From Terfezia claveryi (Eukaryota > Ascomycota > Pezizomycetes > Pezizales > Pezizaceae), in assembly GCA_015179025.1 (NCBI GenBank), contig WHUX01000047.1, positions 1-64,000 of the forward strand: a stretch of 64,000 nt of DNA, given 5' to 3'. Positions 46,300-56,624 of this stretch are shown piece by piece; position 1 is the first letter of the stretch, and each line of letters opens with the position of its first letter. Below the pieces are notes generated by a model. It saw only the letters and a program-made list of their open reading frames with translations. It made no database searches and was not told where the DNA came from. Position numbers and translations under genes: made by a program.

Positions 46300-48040
46300 T
46301 TTTATTATGGTTTTTTAAGATGAGTTGTTATCGGGAGGTTTATTACTGTTTGTTGTTTGTTTTCACGAATTCTATTCTGCTGTTGGAGCTCATGGTCATG
46401 GAAGGATTAGGTAACCTACCTACCGGCTATATTCGCAGATTTTGCGGTCGCTGTGTTTACTTCGGAAAGAGCTGGCGAGCCGAGAGGCCTTGTATCACAG
46501 TGACACAATACTAGCAGCTATTTAATATATATATAGGATACCATGGTTCAGGAAATATCTGTCTAGACAAGTACTTGATTGTTGGATCATTGGATACGAG
46601 TGAAAGAACTGATGGCTTTGTGATCAGACTGGTGCGTTAACAGCTCATCTAGATACGTAGTATTGTCGCTGCAGTTCGGTCAGTGATAAGCTATTGTATG
46701 TCGTGTTGGTAAATAAGATGTCTCACAAGGCCCACTCCTACTGGGTAACGCTTCATTAACATCACCCGGATCGGCGCGAGGAGCTGGACAAGCTGCAGAG
46801 AAATTATTTTGACATCTCCAAGAATTGTCGCCGGAGTTGATGCTTAGGCCTTTCCAAAATAAAAAATCAATGAGAAATAAGCAACATATTTCTTCTACGC
46901 ACAACACCTCATGGCAGAGTTTGACTGGGAGTAGAGATATGAACAGTATGGATTTCTGGGCGGCCTTAATGAATCACAGATTCAACAATGCCTGGCAGGG
47001 ATCCCGGTGGGTGCAGTTGGTGTTCCATAGATAGCACTCAAATAAGCCACAGGATAATATCATATGTTCGGGTACGACGTCGTCGCGCTGGGCTGCTGTT
47101 GGGCTTTCCTCTCCAACTCGAGGTTGCTATGCGATGAGTGTTCCTGCGAACATTCTGTAGGTACCCAATCCAGTCTCCCTCTAATATCTTCTACTTTCTT
47201 TCCTTTTATTCTTTTACTTTATCCTTTATAGGAGGCTCTTTCCGGCCCCTCCGGTCGCAGTTAAGCGGTTTCAGCCCTTGTCCGAAGCTGCTCGCCTCAG
47301 GCCTTCGGAGAGTACAGTACAGGGCTCACGAATCGATTAACCCGCGCTCCCGAGTCCTCGTACGTTCGCGAATTGGAAACCGAGTGTCGCGACGTCACAG
47401 TTTGGTGCCCACCTGTGGACCAGTGGATTACGGGGTACTGGGCTTAGGGTTGGATCTGAAGGCACCACGCACGCAAGCAGGCAGCTCACCGACATAACCG
47501 AACAGATACACGAATTCAAGGCTCTCTGTTAGACGGGTCTCCGTAGCCATATTTTGGGAGTTGTTCCTCGGTCTGATTATCAATTCCGGGGTGGATGGGG
47601 CATTGCTTTGGCATCTCGAAATAGATCACTCGGTAAATGCACGAGCTCGTCAGCATCAAGCGATTATCTCTGACAGCAAATCCTCGCTTAATAATCCTAT
47701 CGTTTCTGAATACCGGATATCCAACTGTTTTCGTTACAGCTGACGTTGTGACACTGCCCACTCCGAGGAGCCTTACTCCTTACATGGTCCGTACTTCTCT
47801 ACAACAACTAATCTCGGATCGGGCAATCGACAATCTGGAACCGAGCCCAGGAATGATTCCTGGAGTTGGGACGTCGATAGGAGTTTAGCGAAAGAGCTTT
47901 GGATTTGGATTCGGACATACAATTGGGAACGGGGCGAGACGTACCGAGCGAACGGGAGAAGGGGCAGCCGAAAATCAGTATACTGGGAAGTGGGCGGAAA
48001 CTTGCAAGAAAAACTATCGGACGGTTTCGCACTCACCAAG
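46300..48040. other. Intergenic region, possible LTR-type leader
   Basis: No intact gene. TTTGGTGCCCACC at about 47400 resembles the junction between an LTR and the primer-binding or leader region of some Gypsy elements, preceded by CT-rich sequence and CCCGCGCTCCCGAGTC. Downstream frames (47460-47890) show no domain. A retroelement is possible but not supported. Confidence 0.35.
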
Positions 48041-48048
48041 AATAAAAT

Positions 48049-49116
48049 ATGGCTACAACTTCGTCGATGGAAGAAGCTCATGGGGCTGGTGCTGTACCGG
48101 AGGAGCGATCACCAGCTGCATCGGCAACAATTGAGGAGATAATAGAACCAAGTAATGCATCATATCCATCATCAATACAAACATCAGCATCAGCATCATC
48201 TCCAGATTCTACATCCATATCGACACAAGTACTAGAGCTGGCCCCATCTCCCCCGCCTACTGAACAGCCTTCAACAACTACAAATTCCACGGTCGATGAG
48301 GTTGTATCTGGAAACGACCCGCCTGCTTATTCTATCACGCCTCTACCCCTATCACCCCTATCACCCCTATCACCCCTATCACCCCTATCACCCCTATCAC
48401 CCCCATCACCCCCATCACCTCCATCACCCCCATCATCCCCATTACCCCCATCACCTCCAACGCCCCGAACACCATCCCCACCCCCACCCCCACTCCCTCC
48501 ATCGCCAGTCATATCTCCCGTGCCTACTCTGCCAACAAGCCGATTCCCTCTCTTGCCCACCAATCTTAATGTTCCCAGCTGCACTCCGAGACCATACACC
48601 TTCCACCAACTTCCCTCACCTGCTGTCCCCCCTACACGCCACTCCATTGCCATTGACATCTTCCCCGACCCTGATGTCAACTCCTCTCCACACGAAGAGC
48701 CACTCCCGACATACTCTCGGTACCCAAAACGCGGCGAAGCACACTGCATGGGCGAAATTGGTGATTCAGACACCCGAAGTGATATCTCTGGATCAGCCTG
48801 GGACGGGCGAAGTCGAGGACAAGGGAAAAGTATCTGTTGTTGTGGAATGTACATGCGAACAGTGATAACTGGGATTGTGGTGTTGATTGTTGCGTGTGTA
48901 ATTGCCGGAGGAGTGGTAGGATGGCAGATGAAGACGAAGTATGAACCCTCCTCTTCTCCACCTTCTTCCTTGGACTGGAAAATGAATCCTCCTTCCGAAT
49001 CGAATGATGAGATTCCGCCTGTAAATACACCCCCTCCTCCGATAACCCCGAATCTAGCCGAAAAATTGAGGAAATTTGTGAGCACAGGGTGGCTAACGGG
49101 TGATTTGTGGGTTTAG
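48049..49116 (+). CDS. Proline-rich single-pass membrane protein
   Basis: A 355-residue frame from ATG 48049 (AAAATATGGCTACA). Residues 1-90 are Ser/Thr-rich. PPAY at 91-94 is a PPxY motif of the type bound by WW domains of Rsp5/Nedd4 ubiquitin ligases. Residues 99-160 are almost only Pro, Ser and Leu (SPL/SPP repeats), encoded by CCTATCACC-type repeats. A cysteine cluster (CCC, 263-265) that could be palmitoylated precedes one membrane helix (about 271-292: TVITGIVVLIVACVIAGGVVGW). There is no signal peptide, so the proline-rich part is probably cytosolic. The tail after the helix is short and hydrophilic. A second frame, offset by one base, runs on from 49100 to 49330 with similar composition (PTPTATSLLL), so the annotated stop may be bypassed by an unseen intron or a frameshift. 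Function unknown. Confidence 0.6.
   Translation: MATTSSMEEAHGAGAVPEERSPAASATIEEIIEPSNASYPSSIQTSASASSPDSTSISTQVLELAPSPPPTEQPSTTTNSTVDEVVSGNDPPAYSITPLPLSPLSPLSPLSPLSPLSPPSPPSPPSPPSSPLPPSPPTPRTPSPPPPPLPPSPVISPVPTLPTSRFPLLPTNLNVPSCTPRPYTFHQLPSPAVPPTRHSIAIDIFPDPDVNSSPHEEPLPTYSRYPKRGEAHCMGEIGDSDTRSDISGSAWDGRSRGQGKSICCCGMYMRTVITGIVVLIVACVIAGGVVGWQMKTKYEPSSSPPSSLDWKMNPPSESNDEIPPVNTPPPPITPNLAEKLRKFVSTGWLTGDLWV
48349..48455 (+). repeat. 9 bp coding repeats (CCTATCACC / CCATCACCC)
   Basis: Tandem nonamers that encode the Ser-Pro-Leu and Ser-Pro-Pro repeats of the surrounding protein. Copy-number change would keep the frame. Confidence 0.85.
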
Positions 49117-49330
49117 TTTTGAGAATGTACCAGATTCAGGACCACAGAGTACACCAATCAATGAGGGATCGGATGGTACGGGAGATGTGTATTGGAGTGC
49201 GCCTGAGAATGGGGGGAGTAGTCAGACGACTCCGCTTGGACCAGGAAATATTGCTGTGGAGCCGACACCGACAGCGACTAGTTTGTTACTAACAAAAGGT
49301 ATGCCGGGACCGACGCCTGCGGCAGGCTGA

Positions 49331-51141
49331 AAGGATGAAAATGGTTGAAGGAAATGTGAAAACGTGGATTGTGATGAGGAGAAGGAGGAGGTGGGGGCCC
49401 TGATGGGGACCCCTGATGGGGACCCCTAATCACCAAAGGCAGTTGAGACGATACTCAGGCATATGTATACATCCACATGAGGCTTGCATCTACTGGACCA
49501 GGACAGCAATCCCCTCACACCACGGGGCAGATAGCATGCCGCCATCACTCCACGCGCTCTCTCATAGCTAATACTTATTATACGCCCCCGCCACTAGCAA
49601 TATAATCAACCAAACTCTGCTACTACCGGCATGCGAACTTTTTTCTCTCGGCGAAAATTCATTCTATTAAATTCGATATCCATTGCCCTAGGATGCTATT
49701 CTGGATTACTTAATAATATATTAACAGGTGTCTAGTTTTGGTTTCGTTTATATATTGGAGTTTTTTTCTTTGTGATTTCTGGTGCCTTTTCAGCTGCCCT
49801 GTGATAATTGTATTGTTTTTTTCTGAGTCTGCTGGATAATGTTTCGTGCTGTTCTTAGGCGGGAATTTTTTGAGGAGAATGCCTGAAAACGAGATATTGG
49901 CATGAGTACAGATATAGTTAAGAAGATGGAATTGGAATAAATTGGCTAGGTATATATAAGAGATTGAGGTACATAGCGGTCTTCAAAATTGCATTTTCTA
50001 ACTTGATGTGAGAGGAGTTGAGTTGCGTAATCAGAGTAACAGAGCTTACGCGTCGGCTGGAATATAGGCTCACGTGTTACATCTTTGTTGCAGAACTGAA
50101 TTAAGGAATCATATTTTTTTTTTTCCTATGCAGTTTTAGTAGGTAAGTGGATGACTTTGTGAAAGATTATGAGATGAGGCATTAATTTATTAAAAAAGCA
50201 AGCAACTGAATTTTTTTTTTTTTTTTTTTTCTTTTCTTTTCTTTTCTTTTTTTAATTCTCCCCTTCCCCCACACCCCCACGGCAGCTTTTCTAAGAAGGT
50301 TTATTCTTTTTTTCGAGGGGGGGTTGGTGAGAATGATCAGTAAACAATTCTATAACCTTTTTTTTTTTTTTTAACTTTTTCTCCTTGTGCTTATTCTTTG
50401 TACGGATAACTGTACTCGTATATAATGGCACCCAAAAACATCTATGTAGGTATTCTCACAATTTTTTTTGTATGCAAGCTACTATCTTCTATACATCTTG
50501 TTATGTTCCAGCCCGCATCTGCATCTTTTACGGTAGTCCTGTCACTATTGAGTTTTGGGAAGTGGGGGGAAGTGGTGGGGGGGGGGAAGGGGCTAGGCTA
50601 GGTATATGCGCCTATATCTACAAGAAACGATTTTGTTTCCCGCGCCTAATATTCATGGTAAGTGTAAATATTCTGACCCCCCCCAAAAAAAAATAACGGT
50701 TGGAACGTTAAGGCCGCGTTTAACAATCTGATATGTGTGCCCTGAAACGAAGTGACTTCCGTGCGTTGGGGTACTCTGTGAGTTAGGGTTACTAAAATAA
50801 GTACATATGATACCGTACATTGCTCTTTTGATGCTGGAAAGCTTAACTTGGTAGGGAAGTGTGCGGAGTTACCCTCAATGAAGTAGATCGTTTGTCTCCA
50901 TCTGGTTAGAATATCAAACCGATCTGAATCATTAGAATTATATCTCTATTTAACATGTATTATACTAGATACTTAAGATTCCACACATTCAATAGACAGC
51001 AATGATAGCTTAGGTAAAAATCTCAATCACAGACCCAGTTTACCCAGAAGCTGACAAGTTCGAATCCAAAATGTAAAGCATGTATAATCATTAACTGTAC
51101 CATTAAAACCAACCGCTCTATCACTATCCCTTCCCAATTGC
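49331..51141. other. Intergenic region with homopolymer runs
   Basis: Includes a direct repeat of CCCTGATGGGGACC at about 49399-49425, long T runs at about 50212-50250 and 50360-50372, and G-rich tracts at 50565-50590. No gene is supported. The 103-codon frame at 50385-50696 has no domain. Confidence 0.5.
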
Positions 51142-53098
51142 TTAACGCAGATACCTATAATTTGGAGCCAAATCTCCCATCTTCGCCTTCTCCCCCTCAC
51201 TCAACGCCTCCCACTTCTCCGGTTCCCCTACATACTTATACGTCCCGGTATCCTTCCTCCTATTATCCCTCGTCAGCACCAAGAAATAACACGTAGTCAT
51301 GATTCCAGTGAAGACTATAAAAGCAAGTAATATGCTATACCCGCGGGTGTATCGAGGTTCATCAGCGGCAACGAATGTAAAGGAGGAGATGATTCCAGCG
51401 ACGTTCCCGATGCCGATTTGGTAGGCGCTTCCGATGCTGCGGCGGTGATGGCCGCCCACTATGGGTTGGAAACGATGATATATTATTATCAAGTATGATA
51501 AACAGTTTATTTAGGTAGGGGGAAGTCGTACAGTTATTTGTGAACCAAGAAATGATAATTGGCCCAGCACCATACGCCCCCGAAATAACCAAGAACAAGG
51601 CGATATACTGGATATGAATCCTCTCTTTATCATATACAGTGAGGAGGACAATGACTCCCGTGATGGCCACTGCAAGGCTGCCCAAGATAAATGCAAATCG
51701 GTGACGAATGCGGTCGGAGAAAGTGGCAATGAGCATGGAGAAGGCGAACGCTACGATCCAGGGTGGGACGGAGCGGAGTTGAGTTTCGACCGCGCCGTAG
51801 CCGTAGCTATTAACGATTGTGGGAGCGAAGTAGGCGTAGCCTTGTGGGAATGTGTTAGGATAAGGTAGAGAAAGTGGGGGTTGGGGTAAAGTGGAAGGTG
51901 GGTGTACCGTATGAAGGGACAATTGAACCCAGATACATTAGTGCACCAACGATCAATCGGTAATCTCCCAGGGTATGAAATACGTCCTTCAATGTAATCT
52001 TCTCGCCAATTGCTGAGTTTCCAACATCCTGCTGTAATCTCGCCTTGACGAATTCCTTCTCTTCCTCGGTTAGGAAGGCTGATTGTTCGGGGAAGTCGGC
52101 AATCAGAGTGAAGAATGTGAGAGCAATGACCATGGTCAAGATACCCTCTGTGCGTATGTAGTGTTAGTGCTTGAGTTGTAAGGATATTGTCGTTTGGTGT
52201 ATTCTACATACCCAAGATAAACACCCATCTCCATCCTCTGTATCCTCTCGTTCCGTCCATCTTTCCAATGGCGGTTGCAAGAAGGCCACCGAAAGCACCA
52301 GCAATAGAGGTTGAGTTGAAGAACAAGCTACTACGCTTCTGGACCTCCTGTCGCCGGTACCACATAGAAATGAGACTACGATACTTATTAGTAAAACTTC
52401 TAGGCCTCGGGAATAAAGGGGCACACCAACTAGAAACATCCTGGAAAACTCCCAGCTTCAAAAACACCTAAAAAGAACCGTGTAGCAAGGAGGCCATGAA
52501 AGTTTTGGACAAAGCCTTGAATGCAGGTCGTCATTCCAAATAGGAGCATACATCCAGAAACTAGACGAAATCAGCGTCACATATAAGATATATATTGAAA
52601 GGAAGATGGTCAAGACTCACGCCATATTCTCGGCCTGGCTTTCTTCAAAATCAAATTCGACGGAATCTCAAAAAGGATGTAGGGGATGAAGAATATCGTC
52701 AAAGCAACATTATATTCCACCCCACCAAGGTTCAGGTCCTCTTTCAATCCAAAAATCGCAGCATTTCCAATATTGACACTATGCGCGCATCAGCATATGC
52801 AGCTTCCTGCACCAGAATCTCCGAGATCTGTTCATACCGATCTAGGAAAGCCATAACATATAGTACGCATAACACCGGAACAACATGCCAATCAATCTTT
52901 CGTAATAACGCTGACTCGCTAACCCCTCCCTTTTCGACAGGAACATTATCCAAGAACCCAGAAGCAGGATTCCCTTGAACCGAAACTAACATCTGTCGTT
53001 AGTAACCCAATCTCCCAGGTCTTTTATTGTCCTTTTCCGCGAATTGCTATACCTTTCTCTCGGTCCCCGAGGCTTGCTGTCTCCTTGACGTCGGCCAT
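51142..53098 (-). CDS. MFS permease of the Dal5/ACS (allantoate/nicotinate) type
   Basis: Predicted 503-residue transporter from eight exons: 53098-53053, 52985-52838, 52778-52621, 52560-52431, 52375-52212, 52147-51908, 51840-51532 and 51458-51142 (1512 nt). All introns are GT...AG and in phase. The first has the branch site TTACTAAC and joins MADVKETASLGDREK to VSVQGNPASG. The ATG at 53098 lies in GCCATAA/ATGGCCGAC context. Hallmarks: LLRKIDWHVVPVLCVLYVMAFLDR with VNIGNA at helix 1; PYILFEIPSNLILKKARPRIW; ATRFFLGVFEAGSFPGCFYL; WYRRQEVQKRSSLFF; GYRGWRWVFILEG; and SWFTNNLGGHHRRSIGSAYQIGIGN. These place it with fungal anion/cation symporters that take up allantoate, nicotinate, pantothenate and similar acids at the plasma membrane by proton symport. 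The substrate cannot be read from the sequence. Confidence 0.93.
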
Positions 53099-53927
53099 AA
53101 CGTAGGTATGTCGACAGTTGCAGGTTCTGATCACGATGTCGTGTGACTCTCCCCTCGACGAAAGATCCAGCGGGGAACGGCGTTATATATGAGTTGACTC
53201 AGTACGCGAGTGAGGGTGAGTAATGGCTGATATCATCGTTACTCCGTAAGCACACATGTTGGAACCATTGTTATATGCAGCTATGTGAGATTCCTAGTCT
53301 GGTTGGCACAACCCCTCGGTAGAGGTGAGATTCCATCGGGTCCTTTTGACGTATCTGGTTATGATCTTCTCTGCATGACTTTGCCGTCGACTGCACCAGT
53401 CCACCCCACCAACCGCAAGCAGCCTAAGGTTTAAACCGTCCTCACTCGCTGTTGCTTCGGCAGACCCGACACCGTTGGAGAGTGTGGCAGTGGGTATTGA
53501 CTACCGGTAATACCAGCGCCTTTAGCGCAGTTCTTACCTACATACTCTCTCATGTGGCATTCGGGTGCAGAATGCCTTTAGCGGCATTGACTGCAAGGAG
53601 GCATCCAGATCACTGTGGGCACCGACCTTTGTAGAGAACCGCCTGTGTGATACCTGAGTGGATATAACGAGAATAGATACCTTCGAGGTCGTAGATATAG
53701 TTATGGAACCGAATATCCCGTGGTCTAATCTCGTATCCGCTTGGCACGTGTTACAGCAGCTGCAAATGGGGAGAGTGTAGCTAGTCGCAGCGTCTAGAGA
53801 AGTACCGTCCATATACCCCGTATGTCGCCTCGAATTCTAAGCACAATTGCAATATGGTCTAGGTACTTCGTGGATGTTAAGCCGTGTAGGGGTAGTAATT
53901 CCATATTTCCGCATTTTCTATAACTGC
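53099..53927. other. Intergenic region between permease and Asteroid-like gene
   Basis: Upstream DNA of the permease and downstream DNA of the Asteroid-like gene. A half copy of the palindromic mini-element begins at 53295 (TAGTCTGGTTGGCACAACCC). No gene is seen. Confidence 0.5.
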
Positions 53928-56624
53928 TCAAAAATCAACGTCCATCCCACCCCATGTCCCCTGGCCTTCTCCACCTTGCTCTTCCGCTTCCTCTTGTGCT
54001 TCCTCACCATCACCCGCTTCGCCCCCTTCCAGACCAATTTCTTCAGGTTCTACTCCCCATGTATGCCACTTGTGGACCAACACACCCATTATTAGATCTT
54101 CTCCAAAACCACAGACTTGGCAATGCCGTAGATTCACTCCATCCTGTTGCTTTGCCATTCCCTCCAAGAACTTCTTCCCCGCAATGACATTCTCCACCGG
54201 CGGTACCCTGTTCAACAGAGTGGCAAGATCGACCACATTTTTCCTTTCCTCCATCGACAGTGTATCCCCCAGAGCCAAGGCAAATACCATCAGCTGTTTC
54301 AACATCCATAACGAATAAACCCCTGCTTGAACTTGTGCAAACAAATGTATCATAGACCACGTCCATGTTTGTGGAGGGCCTGACTTCTGATCTTGCGGTG
54401 AGTCTGATCTTGGTTCTTGAGGCGCCGGTGTAGAGTCAGTCGGGGCATCTGAAGCAGTATTCACAATAGCACTCTTACTCTTTAACACACCTCCTTCTTC
54501 TTCTTCCTTCTCTTCTCCTTCTTGTTCTTCTTCATCTGCTTTTTCTTCTTCTCCACATTTACGACCAGCTCCCTTCGCTGCCTGGCTCAACATGTGCACG
54601 ATTACCCCCACCTCGGAGCTAAGTGGCATATCCTTCCCTTTCTCAGCGTAATCCCGCACAATCATCTCAACAGCCATTTCCACCCACCAATAATTCGAAC
54701 AACCACAGCTTCGTTCCCTCTTCGTTCCACCCTTTGCGGACGGCTTATCCCGCTTACTCTTCCAGGTTTCGATATACTCTGCCAGCCTTTGGGTCAATAT
54801 ACTTTCCCGTTTCATCTCTTTCCCAGGCGTCATTGCCACTCCCTCTCCTTCAACCGGGACCTCTTTTATTCTATTTCCTTTTCGGACATGCTCCTTCACG
54901 ACTAACTTAACCCTTTCGGCTGCGCACCTTTGCTCCCGCGATACCTTGTTTTGATATGCCTCCAGTATTCCATATACTACTCCCCGAATCTCACGCCCAA
55001 CATCCCATGCCCCAGACCTTGTTGGGTCCTCATAGAGGAATGGTAGAAATGAATCCACTTCGATTTCCTCAGCTTCCCCAGCTTTGCGGGTCCGTTTTGT
55101 CGATAAGGCACTGACCATAGGCGGGTGCACCTGGTTTGATAGACATGGAAGCTGATAGACTAGTTCGGAAAATCGGGGATCCAAGTGTTTGATCTGCCAT
55201 TCAATATCCACTTCTGGGACCGGACTCTTGCCTTCTAGCTTTTCACGCGGCTCCAAGGGTGGAGGTGTGACAAGCACATACTCCCTCCGGAATGCCATCT
55301 CTCGCTGGCTCACATCAGGCAGTAGTGAGGATGCTTTCACAAGTTGCTTAAGCCGTGCCATACCTGCACATGGCTCATTTTGCAAATGATGTGCAAGATT
55401 TAGCAACGATGGCTGACGCGCGGTTGCTTTGGGAGATTTTGTCTGATTAAACTGTTCAATTATTGCAGGAGCTGGAGATACTGGCTTCCTCTTTGGCTTT
55501 TTACCCCCCTTCTTCTTCCCAGATGAACTCTGTTTCGAAGGTCCAGGCGAGGCTGCGAGGATGGTTGTCCGGTCTTCTCTCCCAAACAGTGCCTTATTCA
55601 GGTGGTTTGGGCGGAAAACCATAGCCTTCACTACCCAGTGGTCAGTTTCATCTTTCCCCTTCTGCTGGAAGAAACTGAAGTCCCGGAACATCATCACTCC
55701 CCAAACCCGCTCTGCTCCTTCTTCATCTACAATTTCATCCGCATCATGCCCGTACAACAATAAATCCGTATCTCCAGTCATCACCCATCCCCCTTGTCTC
55801 ACTGCTGCACTCGCACACCATGCATCAGCCTCCCCTGGCACAGTCTCCACTAGTTCCTTCCATTTGCTTCCTACCAGATGGCTCAATGCTGTACTAACAA
55901 TAAACGGTGGACTGGGAAGACTATGTGGCCTCGATGTTGGGATAGCGCGAACTGAGGACGACGCGTGTCGATGGGAGGAGTTGAATGAGGGTATATGCGT
56001 AGGATGCAGCGAGTGGTATGCTTTGAGCTGCGAGAGGGAGTGGGAGAGCCGACTGAGGCGGGTAGGAAGCTTGACTTTTGGTAAATAACCGTCGAAGAAA
56101 ACTTTTTGACTAGGAAGGATGTATCAGCCGAATGGATATCTAGAAGCAAACTGACGAATTAGAGGAATGCATTTGGTACTTAAAGGAAGATATAAAGGAA
56201 GATATATTGGATGTTGATGTGGGATAGCAAGCGGGGATTCTGAGGGTAATCCAATTCTGAACTAAAACAATCCAGCCTGCAAAGGAAAGACAAACATCAC
56301 AAGAAACAAATTTCCTAAAACGAACTAGGATATAGCTCCACAGTGCACTCACATCACAAACCCCACCTCCTCCAGTCTTCCCAAAAAAGCCCCAACATCC
56401 TCCACAAATTCATCATATTCCACCACCGCTTCGAACGGATTCCTCCTCACCCTCCCCAGACTGTCGTAGTAATTCGCATTCAAAGATGTATGGTAGACGT
56501 GGTATGCGAGCGCAGGACCGTCGATGTATAGATGTGTTGATTGTTCGGACTCGGGAGTGGGGGTGGGGAAGGTGAAGGGTTGAGCGTAGGGTCGGAGGAG
56601 GGAGTAGAGGCCGGGGATGCCCAT
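53928..56624 (-). CDS. Asteroid/XPG-domain nuclease-like protein
   Basis: Predicted 817-residue protein from two exons: 56624-56353 and 56109-53928 (2454 nt), with a 243 nt intron (GTGAGT ... TTCCTAG). The join gives EEVGFVIQKVFFDGYLPKVK, which restores the conserved FFDG core; no other acceptor tested by eye does. The N-terminal XPG part begins MGIPGLYSLLRPY and contains YIDGPALAYHVYH (about 32-45). The XPG-I part has GEADAWCASAAV (about 183-194) and VMTGDTDLLLYG (about 200-211), keeping the acidic residues that bind metal in FEN1/XPG nucleases. The remaining 600 residues hold basic linkers (KKKGGKKPKRK) and an acidic, glutamate-rich stretch. Asteroid proteins are related to flap and Mkt1-type nucleases and may act in DNA repair or post-transcriptional control; the actual role is unknown. 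Confidence 0.88.

Noticed and set aside
47390..47420. LTR/primer-binding-like junction TTTGGTGCCCACC
   Set aside because: No second LTR, no gag or pol nearby and no target duplication; too weak to annotate as an element.
48327..49085. 252-codon minus-strand frame rich in Gly-Asp-Arg repeats
   Set aside because: It is the antisense reading of the Ser-Pro-Leu nonamer repeats in the proline-rich membrane protein; no independent support.
51050..51090. GTTCGAATCC-like tRNA B-box
   Set aside because: No A-box, no cloverleaf arms and no acceptor stem can be drawn around it.
38567..53098. P450 plus MFS transporter as a secondary-metabolite cluster
   Set aside because: No polyketide synthase, peptide synthetase, terpene synthase or pathway regulator lies between or beside them, and 10 kb of mostly repeat-derived DNA separates them.
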